Numbered from the stretch's first letter, positions 22,650-34,641 are shown. The stretch: 64,000 bases of DNA from Siderastrea siderea (GCA_964030785.1 OZ034970.1:35777943-35841942); one strand, 5' to 3'. Numbers and translations are program-made. Notes: generated by a model not told the origin, from the letters alone.

Positions 22650-25600
22650 ATGTCTCTCACGGTTTTCCTGGGCACAAGTAAGTTCTTTACTTTAGAAAGT
22701 TAGATTAGGTAGCGATATTATTATTATTATTATTATTTACCGGTAGCGCCTACCCTTCACATCATTAACTTGATCCTTAGATTGGCTGCAAATGGAGTTA
22801 TAGGCTTCCACTACCTTGTCACCTTGGAAGAAAATTTCCCGGGAGGCCCACATCTCAAGCCACATAATTCACCTCTTCGATTGCTGCGTTGCCAGCGTGG
22901 TTGTCCTGATAGTGTAGTGGTTATCATATCCGACTAATATGCGGGGGGACGTGGGTTCAAATCCCACTCAGGGCAAATTTTCTTTCAAACATTTATTCAG
23001 TTAATATAATTACTTGGGGTGTATAAGGTCAGTGGTTGTTTCATATACCGTGATTTATATATAAATAGCCTGTATCCCTTGTGGATCCCCCTGACTAAGT
23101 TGACCTCGTGTCGTGCATCATTAACGTGATCCTTAGATTGGTTGCAAATGGAGTTATAGGCTTCCACTACCTTGTCACCTTGGAAGAAAATTTCCCGGGA
23201 GGCCCACATCTCAAGCCACATAAATCACCTCTTCGATTGCTGCGCTGCCAGCGGGGTTGTCCTGATGGTGAAGTGGTTATCATACCCGACTAGTGTGCGG
23301 GGGGACGTGGGTTCAAATCCCACTCAGGGTAAATTTCCTTTCAAACATTTATTCAGTTAATATGATTACTTGGAGTGTATAAGGTCAGTGGTTGTTATAT
23401 ATCTATATCTATATCTATATCTATATCTATATCTATATCTATATCTATATCTATATACCAATTTTCAGAAACGTTTTCCTCCAGAGAAATATATAGCTAG
23501 ATATATACTTTTGTTTTGTTGCACGTGCGCCCGTGTACAATTTCCACATGTCATTGTTCAACTTGTTAAAAATCTCAGGTCAACGATAATTTCTTCTTCT
23601 TCGGCTCCTTTGTTTCATTTTAACAAAGAACATGCTGTCCACAAGACAGCCGTGATTTGCAATGGGAAATCAATTTGGCTTGTTTTTTGCATTAGGAAGT
23701 CAACCCGTGAAGTGGCAGTGATTTGTTTCGTTTACGGGAAGACGGCAATGTTCGGCATTTAAACCAGTTGTTGTTGTTATTTTTTCTAAACACATGCAAT
23801 CATAACGACATCAAGTATGTGAGACAATTTAATGTTTTCTTTGTTGAAAACATGGGTTATTCGAAAAAAAAAATCACACATGACCTGAAGTGTCAAAATA
23901 ACAATTTGCATGAATCTTCTCTACCATTCTCTTGATTTGCATTACCTCCAAATGAAAGAATGGGGAGTTCGGGTCATCTAATTGTTGCGCTACATGGAGG
24001 CCTTTAAGGATGAGTTCTCTAACTATGATCAGATTTACAACGATTCGGACGATAAAAGGCAATTTGAGCGACAAATCATCCAAGATTTTAATTTTCACGA
24101 AGACGTAATGTTAATGTTAACTGAACTGCAACATAACTGAAAAAAGGGGAAAAAGCACTTATCTAGTTAACAGTCATTTTGGGGCATCTTAAGGGGCTTG
24201 GTAAACTTTTAAAAGAAAGCCCTTGGACAGCATGTTCTTTGTTAAAATAATTCTAATACACCAAGCAATAATTAATAATTCTGAACACCAAGCAAAGTCT
24301 TCTGACAACAGCCCAAAAACCTTCCGAAATTTGATGAAAGAGGTCTGAAGATTTTTTTAAATGGTACTACTATCAAAAAATCACTTTTATGTTTTCTCCG
24401 GATTTCGAAACTTTGCCATAAAAACTTTTGTTCTTAGGTCATCGTAGCTTGATTAAGAATAAAACACAAACAGCGGTGATAAACATTGTGAATAAATGAA
24501 CGCATTTTGATAAACTTGACGTTTCGTATGTTAGTCAACATACATTTTCAACAGTAACCGTTACAGTGAACACAGGTTACAAATTATGTAAACGGACTTT
24601 CATTGTAAAATGAAAGCAGGCATGTTAGATGTCCAACAAGCTTGCTATACGAAGACCAAATGCTTAATGTTCCCATGCCACCGTCAGTGCCAGAGACATC
24701 ACCTTCAATTAGCCCTATGCCTCCAACAGAGACACCACATAGTGTGGCAAAATCATCACCTCCTGACAGCAGCAAGAAAGTTACGCCGAAGGCTAAGTCC
24801 GATGCTGAACACGCTACAACTGGACCAGCAGAGTCAACACCAGTACACTGCAAGATCACGCTCTGGACGCGTAATCAAACCACCTAGAGATCCGGACTTT
24901 GTATAGCTGTACTTGACTTTGCATTGTCATACCTTTAGTTGGCTGATTAGGATGCCAATGATACTTTTGGTTAGATACGTGTATACAAAGACTAATGCAC
25001 TCGTGTTAGCAAGTTCATATTTTGGTTCTAAAACCATGTTAAGGTGGCTCGAAAGGGTTCTTGTTTTTTTCGATGCATTATTTTTGGGAGTTAAAATATT
25101 TAGGTTAGAGTTGGCCAATCATGATCAACTTTTGCCACAAAATAACGATAATATCAAAGTGTCAATTTTTGTGTAGATTCCTTAAGAAATTTGTTGCCAT
25201 GGCAACGCAGTTGGGTTTCGAAGTATGACCATAAAATGGAGATATCCTGAGTTTGCTTGAAAATTTGACGGTGAAATTTCTTTAAATTTTGCATACGGCC
25301 TTTGATTCTAGTAAGCTACCTGAGGATTAAGTTAAAGAAAATTCTGTCGAAAACTTGCAGCAAAAAACACTTTTTTACGAATTTACCTTTAACTTTTCTC
25401 GACGACAGAATTTTTTTAATCTCGCTTGAAAAACTCTTTGGGCATATAAGAGTTAACATGCAAAAAATCAAAGAAATTTACCGAGCGGAAGCGAAATTAT
25501 GTTCTTCCTAAGTTACAAAGTGTTGAAAATTTCGACACGACAAGATAGGCAATTGCGCATGCGCAGAAATTGTCACGCCACTCTCGGCACGCGGTTTTTC

Positions 25601-28600
25601 TTTCTTTACGTTTGAAAAGGTGACGTTTTGGGTGGATCGGTGCTTGTCGAAGAACATTACATCGTTTGTTTTCAAATCATTGGATCATTGGCACCAAATA
25701 TAGCGGAATGTTTTCCTCCTCGTGCAGATTGATTCTATCTCAAGTGAATTCATCGGCACTTCGCTCAGAATGGCGACTAATGCTTCTTTTACACCTTGGG
25801 AACAAGATTGTCTTAATCCTCCTGAGACAGGCTGCTTTCTGTACTTGTTTTGATTTATCGTCTGCCTGAAGAGCCTATTTGAACTCCGTGAAAACTGAAC
25901 TTATCTCTAAATGTTTGCAAACGTTCGCAGCGTTCGTTCACAAATATCATGTTTTCGAAAGCGGTGGTGGACTTTAGCTTACTGTTTATACCACTGTACA
26001 ATTATTTACATGTCAACGATTCTTAACCTAAACGAGGATTGGAAACGTATGCGATGGAGAGCAAGTACTTCTACCAAAGTGGAATGTGCTTGAAAATCTT
26101 AAAAACAACGGAGTTTCGAAAATACTGCAATCAGGCAAGGTTGTCCTTCAAACGGAGTTCAGGATTAAGCAACGCGTACATGGACACCACTTCGGGATTA
26201 TATGTCTTAAAGGAGCACAAGGACAGAATTAACAAAAAGACAACATTTCCCACTATAAAAACAATGCATTGAAGAAGTCCCTTATGTAGAGGTATGTATT
26301 GAAACGAGGACAAAACTACCTTTGATGATCTTTGATAAGTGTCAATGTTGTCAAGAATTCTCTGTTGATGAAACTTGTTCGATTGATTGATCAAAACTCA
26401 ATTTAAAAAGAACCGCTTTGAAGGTTTGAAGAATTATTTTCGCCCCAGAAAAAACCAATAACAGTCAAATTATCAATATGACCAGTTCGGCAAGATAGAA
26501 ACCATTTCTTTTATCCGAACATTTGGAGTATTTCATACCAAACGAATTTACAAAGAAAGCGCGCGGCAATGTTTTGAGATTATTTTACAGGTCGGTTTTT
26601 CTTATTGCATTACGGAAAAAAACGTATTACCACCAAACTATCGCACTATTACTTAATTAAGCAAATAAGAGAGCACTTCTTTTATCCGGAAATGTGGAGT
26701 ATTTCCCAGAAAACTAACTTGAAAAAACTAACTTGTGTTTAGCGAGCCGACTGCTGATAAAGATATAGCGCGCGATGAATTGTTTTGAAATTCTCTTGTA
26801 CGCTTTTTAATTTTGTTTCGCAAGTAAACAGATTTACGGTGAAACTGAGATTGAAACTACCACTTCAGCAAAATAGAAAGCGAATCTTTCACCTGATTGT
26901 TTGTAATATTTTCTTTGTAGCGGCTGGTTTGTCAACATTTCGACATGAATAAGTCTCTTTATTGAGTCAAACTCTGTCTGTTTCACAAGCTATTTTTTTC
27001 GTTCACTGCAAGTTTAATTTTGTTAGACTAATTTTTTCTTTTAGTTTTAAATTCTTGCCCTGTTATTTCATGATGTGAAGACAATAAAAACCTTTTACTG
27101 TAATCTACACTGTTTTTGCTAACAACACTGTAAACGTGTGTGTGTGCCTGTTTCTTTGTTTTGTTGTTGTATTGTTTTGTTTTGTTTTTTTTTTTTTGCC
27201 TTTTTTCTAAATGGGAATGTTTTCTCAGAAATACGAATCGGAATTCGCGAAAAATTTGCCCTGGCACGGAAACGGTGCCAGACGTTTTTCCTGCGACCTG
27301 GATGTAGAAAAGGCTTCCGTGGTCAAAACAGCCAGTGAAAGAAACTAATGGTAAAAAGGCGACTATTCTAGGGCCTTTATACGATTTCACTGAAGATGAG
27401 AGAGTTTTGAAGTCACCGTCCTCTCTAGCACAGTTCAGTTGCACAGCCTCTGAACATAAGCTTACTGCGCTTCATATGCGGCTGAGTTGACGATCGCGTC
27501 GATAACATTGAAGAGGTCATGATTCAAGTGAATTGTCACCTAAGTTCCAGTCGTTTTCAACCTTGCCTACACGCAGCTTTTAAAAGACCGGCGCAAAATA
27601 TTAAATCCAGACGAGAGCGCGACGCCATTTTTGTTTGTTTGTTTGTTTTAATTTTTGAGTCTCACGGGAAAATTGGAACCCAGTCTGCGCGCACCCAACA
27701 AAACTGTTTCGAGCCTCCTTAAGGACGGTGGCCCCTATTGCTAACGCGCACATTTTCTGCGCATCGCGCGTTCATCCCGCGCGATCGCGCGATTCCTGTA
27801 TGTGCAGTGGTACGAAAATAAAATTTTAGGTGTATTGAGTTGTTGTTTTTGTATTTCGCTTCCGCTGTGGGAGTGTTGACCCGCAAATGGGGAACGGGAA
27901 ACCATAAACGAAATGGTAGGTTAAGGAAAGAATCCGGGCAGTCGAAGCGCCAGCGCTTGCACGACAAAAAACAAACATCGACACCGGCTTCCCACAACAA
28001 GTGAAACAAGGAACGTAGCGCGGAAGGGACGAAGTTGACTTGGCGAGAAGGTGGACGAACAGTGGATCTCGGCGTGTTAGCTGAACAGACTTGTTTTTCA
28101 GAGGATATCTGGAAAGCGACCTTCTGAAAAGACCACGAGAGCGTCAACCTTGCGGTTAAATTCTCAAATACTTCGCTTCCACTTCCACGGTAAAGAAAAT
28201 TACCAATTTGATTGTGGATTTACATACTATAAGAACTGTTTAATTGAGAGACTTCCTATGTTGAAAATGATATTCTTAAGATGTTAAAGCGAATGATCGA
28301 ATGGAATTGCTTCCGAGTAATTTTTTAAATCTTTGGAACAAAATAATACAGCAACTGATCGCGAGTTAAATCACTTTGCCGAATAACACTTCGCAGGCGA
28401 AAAACTTGTGCCATTTTCCTCCATAATTTACATGTGCTTGGAAGCTTTCAAAAACCTTTTTTGGGTAATTTTTGCCGGTAAACTGCCAGATGCCGCCGGT
28501 AGCAATACTATTTATTTTAGCAAAGTTGTTTGATGGTTGACAGAACTTAACAGCCAGCAGGATGCATGCGAATCAGTAAGAAATTCGTTTTCACATGGAC

Positions 28601-31600
28601 AAATCTATGAAGTCGCTACCGGCAGCAAGTTAAAATGGCATTATTAGAGCAACTGTAGTTTCACGAGTACTCTCCTTGAAGTTAATTAGCTTTCCAAAGA
28701 ATGCTGGAAGAAGAGCTGCCCGTGAAAGTTGTGCTGAAGTCTTGTTTTTGAAGAAAAATAGGTCAACTTTACTGTTTCCTCAGCGGTCCGCATTCTGTTT
28801 TTGCCTTTATGTTTTCCCATTGTCGTTTTTCATCTTTTGGCGAATAACGACTGAAATGTACTGGATTTTAGGGGCGAATGAGTTGAGAAGAATCTTTACA
28901 AACCACAAATGCACTCCAATGTATGAGTGTTTAGCGTGATCAGGATAAAAACGCAGAACAATTAGTAGAAAAGTACGAAGTTTTATGATGGCATGGCCTT
29001 CCTCTCTCTCTTTTAGAATGCTTTTAAAACAGTGTTTCAAAATGAAAGTCGGAAAAAGAACTGTCTAGAGGGCAAATTTGAAGCAAACTACTTGTCTAGA
29101 TTGAAACTGTGTCTCACCTAACGCGAAAACCGAAAGTTTCAGACACTTACGAGCAGTATTGTATTTCAGATCTTTTGCAGTGAAATAATCACTCCTATTT
29201 TTAAGGTACTAACATGTTGTCATTTCCACGTGTGGCATTTTCTTAGCAGAGGGAAAGGAAACGTATCTAAGGCTTACATCTGATGAAAAATCTTTCCATT
29301 TGTAATTTGTTCGTAAGAGATTAGAAAGAGTCAAAAGCGTAGACAAATTGTGAAGCAACTTCTTGAAAGAAAAACAAAAGCGGCACCTAACTGACCCGCC
29401 CGATAGTCTATGAAATATTAAAAGAAAACCTACCTCCTCTCGGTCTGGAAAAATGTCGATAGCTGTTATAAACTGCAGCAACCGATGGAATGAAATCAGG
29501 TTGACCTGCTGAAGTAGACGAGTAGCCGATTTTGATAACTCCACTGAGCGATCTAGCCGAATGAGAAGGAACAAATCGAAAACTTGACGAGAAATTTCAA
29601 CTTTTGATTACAGCTAGGTTAGTTCGCTTCAGAGCTACAGATTCCGATTTAGTGGCATTTCGTGTGTAATATTTGTCAAGATCCGAACACGATGAAAACC
29701 CAAAACAATAAGTTATATTTAGCTGCTGTAGATAAGCGACGTTTCCAGTTCATTCAAACAAACAGCCAAAAAGTCTGAGATGATTTGACACGCCTTGACA
29801 GTTAAATGACAGAATATTGAAACATTGTAAAAACCAAGGAACACGGCGCAAGAGGAAGAAAATATTTCATGCAGACAGTTTGAAGCTCGAAAAAAAATTA
29901 ATAACAACAGTAGTGTGACTTTCGAGTTCGGATTGTTGTGAAGCAATTCGCGGGAAAATTTTGCTAAAATTTGCGGCGTTGTGCAAACACTTTCGAAAGA
30001 ACATCGCGCCCGAAACTAGCCCCGCAAAAATTTTGGGCCCGAAGGGTTTTCGGGTTTTTTGAGAAACGAACACCAGCTTATTTATGGGAGCTCCAGGGTT
30101 TGGCTAGCTAGCCTAGCTATATATATATTACAGGCTTGGTCTGACCCCACTGACAATTTGCAGTAGCCTTCTAGGTGTTCCAAGCATGTAAACAGCAATC
30201 AAGATTCTCGCTGCACAACATTCATTGAACAATGAAATCGCCTAACGGTACTCCGTTATAGTATGTTCTTTGATAAGGCAATTGTAAAATCCCCATACAG
30301 TTGGCAGAGATAGAATCAATCGATGTTTTAAGGGGATTTTGCTTTGCTGCATCCTTTCACCACGCTTCCGCTCCGCCATCTTCGATTCCCAGCATCCATC
30401 ACTTCGACTTACATTTTATTCCCCACCGGGGAGGAGAGCGTCAAGAAAATCGTCACTGATGGAAAACATGTCGTGCGTGAGTTAGGAAAAAGTGAAGTTA
30501 ACTTTTTAAAATGCACGGTTACCCCTAGTTTTTATGTAATCAGTCAAAAGCAGGACAACTGTTCGGTATTGTGAAATACTTTTTTTCAGAAGAAAAACCG
30601 TCTGTCAAAAGTAATTTTACAAAACGTTCCAATCTACTGGGTCAAATAATGGCCCGCCAAGAACAGGAAATTCGCATATAGAATTCGGCAGCATGTTGAG
30701 AATTGTATCTTTGTTATTCATTACAAAGCACCTATCAGTTTAGACCTCTTCATCTCCTTCTTAAGTCAAATAATGGCTATCTTTTATTTAAAAAAGTTAT
30801 TTTTCCTAATTTTTTAAAAATGCTCAATCAGCACTTTTTTACCATATTTGGACCTAATTATCTCTGAAAAATGCACGGTAACCCCCATTTTCTTTTTGGA
30901 TTTTAACAGCCTTGGGTACGAGGAACAAATCCCACATGGGGACAAATAAGAAAAAATGCCTTCCTATTAGGGGCCACCGTCCTTAAAAGGGGACATGTTG
31001 TATTATAGTAGAACTTGTTGTGTAGCGGACACTTCGTGACTCATATACAATTCATATTCGTTACCAGGAACTCTCGGTTTTGTACCTCGTGCCTGTCATG
31101 TTATGTTGTTTTCACTGTTCAGTTTCTTGTCATTAAATGCGGTGATTCCAAGCCTTTGTCAACTGATTTGCTTCGGTTAGCACGACATAACTACAACAAT
31201 ATGCATGTAGAAGTGACGTCATTTTGCTGACAACTTGGTAACACACAAAAACTTTGCAGACACGTAAGCTTTTCACATAACCTTTTTACAAAAAGTTCAA
31301 CCAAACTGAAATTGTATTCAGTCAAAAATTTAAACAAATGTTGTAAACTGAGCTCTGTGAAACCTTACTGGAAACTTTTAGGGCCGATTACTTAAACGAA
31401 GTCTAACTTAGACCGTGGTTTAAGGCAACAAATAAACCTCTACGTCTGTTTACAAGTGAGTTATTAGAAGAAATAAATGTTGTAGTAGTCTGTGCTACAT
31501 GCCTGCTTGACATCTAGTATGGTAAAGAAGGCTTACATATTTGGGTGTGCCAGATTGAAATCGATTTAGACCGTGGTTTTGTTGAACCTTGTCTAAACTT

Positions 31601-32356
31601 TGTTTAAGTAACCGGCCCTTAAAGGCAGCAAAAGGTTGTAAGCTGAAAAATAACGTTGTTTACAAGTTGATGTGTCGCTGGGTTTCAGTTTCTTCTTTAG
31701 AAGGTACAAAATAAAACAGTTATTGGATTCAGTTTTCGCATGGTAGTGAGCATTATCAATTTCAAAGCCGGGGTTTGTGTTATCCGTCTGAGTCGTCATG
31801 CCCGTCCTTATCCAATAAGTAATTGTCTCATTGAAGACTTATAATCAGCTGACCGTTGAGTTTCCATCCACCACGCCTTGATATTGCGTTCTTCCTTTCA
31901 CGGTAACAATTACTTTATAATTATTCAAAGAACACGTGTTAGAAAGCAGTTTATAATTAATTCGGTGGCTCATTTCCAACTAGCTCAAGTTTGGTAATCG
32001 TTGCCAGCATATTTTTCTTGGCAAAACGTTTCCTTCGGAAACTTTACATCCAAAGAAAAGCAAGTTTTTTTGCCAAAAAGAAAAATAGAAATTCGATAAC
32101 CAAGATTGAGAACTTAATAAACCTCAATAGCCCATTTTATAGTTGTGTACTTATTTACCTGGCCCATGAGAAACTTGTTTCAAATAAGACTTCCCAACAA
32201 AATTTTAAAAAGTTAAAATATTATTTTAAATAATCCTGTTTCTTTACCTTTTTTGCAGTTTTGACTGCCATTGTGATTGTGACCTTGATTCACTTTCCGC
32301 TTCAGATAGCCATGATAGTCATGGGTAAGTTAATAACAACAAGAATAATAATAATA

Positions 32357-32419
<63 letters not shown>

Positions 32420-33911
32420 TAATAATCTATCCAACAAGCTATTAGGCGATTATGTAATAACACCAGCGGTTTCCGCTTTTTTGTCAGTGTGGCTAAATCT
32501 AATGACCAAATCCTTCACACAAGGACAAGAAATGCTCCTTTAACAGCAAGAGGAAGATTTCCGGAAGATATTGTTCCTAGATTCTTGTTCTTGATTATTC
32601 CGATTTCTGTCATCCGTCAAGAAGACTCTCGTCAAGACACTCGTGTAATAGTTTTGGCCGGCAGTGAGAGTTCTATGGGGAGAGTCATTCTCTTCATTCT
32701 TCTTTTTGATTTTCAAGCAGTTCAATACATTAAAAACAAAAACAAACAAATAGACAAGGAAGGAAAAAAGCAAAGACAAGTAGATCAACCAGAAATCTTA
32801 TTTTTTTATTTAATCACAGTCTTATTTATTTATCTGTTTGTTTGTTTGTTTCTTTATTTAGCCTTTTGGCTTTTGAACTATCAACTATAAGATTAGTTTC
32901 CATTGGGACCACTCCTAACGCAAACTCCGGGACCCGCCTAGGGTACCAGTTTATCAGATTTGTCACAAAACTTTTCCACTGTTTATAGATTACTATTTGA
33001 AGTAAATAGAGGGGCAGTTGTGTAGTGGTTAGATCTGAAGGTCGGTGGTTTGACTCCCAGTCCCTGCCATCGTGTTGTATCCTTCATCCCATATTTTCTC
33101 TCTCTCAAGCCGTATAAAACCACTATAAACGATGGGTACCAGCGACATACTGCTGGGGGTAACCCTGTGATGGATCCGGACTAGCATCCCATCTAGGGGA
33201 GAGCAGCAATACTCTCTGTTCCGGCCGTGTGGGCCTTCCTGGATTATCTGCGACCTTACCTAGATGATATAGGCAATCGGACGTTCGGAAATCGAACTCA
33301 ATCGAACTTGATTGCAGTTCAGTTCGATTGGGTTCGGTTGCTTGTATCGGGACCTTGCCATTGATAATCTCAGCATACTACAGAAACTAGTTAAGATCCG
33401 GCCGTGTATGTGGGCCATGGTGTGATGAGCTTTTAGTCACCATAGTCGCACGTAATTCAACGTATTACTAGCCCACCGGGACATTTTCCCGTGACATTTT
33501 TTTTATTATCTCTTGGCAGGTGCTAAATACAAGGATGAGTGCCCTGTGAAAAGCATGGTTCCCTTTTACTTGATTGTGATGGGAGTAGTTGGTATCATTG
33601 CAAACTGCTACACATGTTGCATCAAATATGCAGAAAGCGGAGACGGAGAAGAGAAAAAAATAAACCCATATCAGGCTGTAGTGCAGCTGATCATCTTCGC
33701 TTGGATCATTTGTGGAAACGTGATGATTCGCAAAAACTACGAGCCTAACTACAACGACCCTAGCAGCTCCGACTTCTGTAACGAGACCCTGTACCTGTTT
33801 GCATTCTGGGTCACTACTTCGTATTATATCTTATTTGGTGTCGTGTCAATTACCTTATTGGTAATTAATTTCGCGGGAACTCAATTTCGCGATTTCAATA
33901 GGCAAATATGA
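22650..33911 (+). CDS. TMEM272-like four-pass membrane protein, copy 1 (three exons)
   Basis: Model: exon 1 22650-22677, exon 2 32259-32324, exon 3 33520-33911, all introns phase 1 with GT-AG borders (donors CACAAGTAAGT and ATGGGTAAGT; acceptors TTTTTTGCAG and CTTGGCAG). It predicts 161 residues. Exon 2 encodes a hydrophobic segment (TAIVIVTLIHFPLQIAMIVM). Exon 3 starts GAKYKDECPVKSM and adds three further membrane segments (near YLIVMGVVGII, LIIFAWIICGN and LFAFWVTTSYYILFG). The block KNYEPNYNDP followed by a Cys and TLYLFAFW matches vertebrate TMEM272-like proteins, whose function is poorly known. Exon 1 is assigned because an almost identical 5' leader and first exon precede copy 3 at 62.4 kb. 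Intron 1 is 9.6 kb and carries several transposons. Exons 2-3 are secure; exon 1 linkage is inference. Confidence 0.75.
22903..22975 (+). tRNA. tRNA-like sequence (tRNA-Val/Ile type), probably pseudogene or tRNA-derived repeat
   Basis: The acceptor strands GTCCTGA and TCAGGGC pair (one G:T). The D-arm/A-box region AGTGTAGTGGTTATCA is close to that of animal tRNA-Val. The T arm has the B-box GGTTCAAATCC with a paired stem. The anticodon loop reads CTAATAT, giving anticodon AAT (Ile), and the anticodon stem has an A:G mismatch at its loop end. The body looks valine-like while the anticodon does not, so function is doubtful. Confidence 0.5.
23259..23331 (+). tRNA. Second tRNA-like copy with a different anticodon (AGT)
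   Basis: This is the counterpart of 22903-22975 in the second tandem unit. It keeps the A- and B-box-like segments (GTGAAGTGGTTATC, GGTTCAAATCC), and the acceptor remains paired with the changed last base. The loop reads CTAGTGT, giving AGT (Thr). The same A:G mismatch closes the anticodon stem. Likely a pseudogene or SINE-like unit. Confidence 0.45.
23393..23457. repeat. (ATATCT)n microsatellite
   Basis: About ten uninterrupted ATATCT hexamers immediately follow the second tandem unit. The frame 23370-23762 reads this as a leucine/tyrosine repeat and is not a gene. Confidence 0.95.
24357..24415 (+). mobile_element. Terminal fragment of the TTAA MITE seen at 9231
   Basis: TTAA followed by ATGGTACTACTATCAAAAAA and a further ~40 bp match the left terminus of the 9231-9615 MITE with a few substitutions. 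The other end is not found nearby, so this is a solo end. Confidence 0.7.
24600..24906 (+). pseudogene. C-terminal tail of an LTR-retrotransposon polyprotein
   Basis: With one frameshift near 24850, the plus strand reads a proline/serine-rich linker (PMPPSVPETSPSISPMPPTE) that ends in RSRSGRVIKPPRDPDF before a stop at 24906. That SGRVIKPP-type ending is the usual last motif of integrase-containing LTR-retrotransposon (gypsy/BEL-type) polyproteins. Protease, RT and integrase cores are absent, so only the 3' coding tail remains. It is in intron 1 of the TMEM272-like copy 1. Confidence 0.65.
24907..27718. other. Intronic non-coding stretch, partial internal duplication
   Basis: A segment near 26505-26535 (CTTTTATCCGAACATTTGGAGTATTTC) recurs at about 26678-26705 with a few changes, an old ~170-bp duplication. 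A poly-T/TTGTTT run lies near 27155-27200. No exon was recognised. Confidence 0.4.
27719..30986. mobile_element. 3.27-kb TTAA-flanked DNA transposon, non-autonomous
   Basis: TTAA (27719-27722) is followed by GGACGGTGGCCCCTATT. The complementary end AATAGGGGCCACCGTCC-like sequence (30963-30982) is followed by TTAA (30983-30986). Matching inverted termini of about 20 bp with TTAA on both sides define a complete element of the piggyBac or Kolobok type. Its left subterminal region is very CpG-rich (GCGCGATCGCGCGA near 27779-27792). The phrase ATGCACGGTTACCCC recurs near the right end (30511 and 30874). No transposase-like frame is present within it. It sits in intron 1 of the TMEM272-like copy 1. 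Confidence 0.85.
30987..32258. other. Intronic non-coding stretch
   Basis: No exon or defined repeat was recognised. Short inverted segments around 31380-31440 and 31560-31620 (TAACTTAGACCGTGGTT-type and complement of GGGCCGATTACTTAA) suggest a decayed foldback element of about 240 bp. Confidence 0.4.
32339..32428. repeat. (AAT)n microsatellite
   Basis: About 28 AAT/ATA triplets with few interruptions, directly after the donor of exon 2 of the TMEM272-like gene, in intron 2. Confidence 0.95.
33008..33250 (+). mobile_element. tRNA-derived SINE
   Basis: The head GGGGCAGTTGTGTAGTGGTTAGA contains an A-box-like segment (33011-33033), and GGTTTGACTCCC about 15-20 bases on is a B-box-like segment, both internal RNA polymerase III promoter elements of tRNA genes. 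The body contains TACCAGCGACATACTGCTGG and ACTAGCATCCCATCTAGGGG, which I recall as a dispersed cnidarian SINE body. It lies in intron 2 of copy 1. The anticodon region is shortened, so this is not a working tRNA. Boundaries are approximate. Confidence 0.7.
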
Positions 33912-34130
33912 AAAAAAGGGCAAAAAAAGTAGTTAAAAAGGGCGAGGATTGTTATTCGTGGATCTTTAATTTCACGATTTTTTTACAATCGCGAAAAACG
34001 CGAAATTAAGTACCAATAAGGTATAATGTGCTTGGTGGGGTTTTCGCGGTAGCTGCGGCTTGAACAAATAAAAGTACAAACAAACTAACGAACAAGCGAA
34101 AGAACGGACGAAGGGAGGGACGGATATACA

Positions 34131-34167
34131 GGTAGACAGACAGAGAGACAGACAGACAGACAGACAA

Positions 34168-34218
<51 letters not shown>

Positions 34219-34220
34219 AC
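34131..34220. repeat. (GACA)n microsatellite
   Basis: A nearly pure ACAG/GACA repeat. The minus-strand frames here read it as Ser-Val-Cys-Leu repeats and are not genes. It is preceded and followed by GGACGAACGA-like words. Confidence 0.95.
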
Positions 34221-34517
34221 CGTCGGACGAACGAAGGATCAATCCAACAGTGGAGAACGGATATGAAAATGAATCAGCGAGTAAACAAAAAGAAGAATTA
34301 AGAACGAACGAGAGAATGGATAAAAGGACGGCCGACGGCCGAACAGAAGGACGAGCAATAGACGAACGAATAAATGAATCAGTTAGTAAACAAATGCTGA
34401 ACGATTTGTTAGTCAGCATTAATATTAATTTGCAATAAAAGCTCAAAGGTAACAAGGTAAACTAGCAAGAGTTATTTCCGTAGAGTTATGACAGAGTTAG
34501 AGTTAAGCTTTAAGCTG

Positions 34518-34596
34518 AAATCCTAAATTCAAGATTTTGGATAGCTAAAACCCTGAATTCAAGATTTTGGATAGCCAAAATCCTGAATTCAAGATT
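34518..34596. repeat. ~31-bp tandem repeat next to telomeric tract
   Basis: The word AATTCAAGATTTTGGATAGC recurs at about 34526, 34557 and (partly) 34587, with AAAACCCTG-type linkers, immediately before the CCCTAA tract. Confidence 0.85.
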
Positions 34597-34607
34597 TAAC
34601 CCTAACC

Positions 34608-34638
<31 letters not shown>

Positions 34639-34641
34639 TTA
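34597..34641. repeat. Interstitial telomeric repeat (CCCTAA)n
   Basis: About seven CCCTAA units (one with an extra A), the complement of TTAGGG, the telomere repeat known in cnidarians. It sits between unique sequences and is therefore interstitial and not at a chromosome end. Confidence 0.95.

Larger units (their letters stand above)
22759..23395 (+). repeat. Two tandem ~285-bp units, each carrying a tRNA-like sequence
   Basis: Unit 1 (about 22759-23040) and unit 2 (about 23116-23395) are nearly identical over their full length, offset by 357 bp. Each begins CATCATTAAC, contains a TTTCCCGGGAGGCCCACATC segment, then a tRNA-like stretch, and ends GTATAAGGTCAGTGGTTGTT. They lie within intron 1 of the TMEM272-like copy 1. 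Confidence 0.85.

Noticed and set aside
23370..23762. 130-codon frame with Leu/Tyr repeat
   Set aside because: The repeat is the (ATATCT)n microsatellite read in one frame; the rest has no family features.
27028..27444. 138-codon minus-strand frame as a gene
   Set aside because: Contains lysine/asparagine runs from low-complexity poly-A sequence and has no domain or splice support.
33972..34455. Minus-strand frames rich in Ser-Val-Cys-Leu repeats
   Set aside because: They translate the (GACA)n microsatellite and neighbouring low-complexity sequence; no conserved domain.
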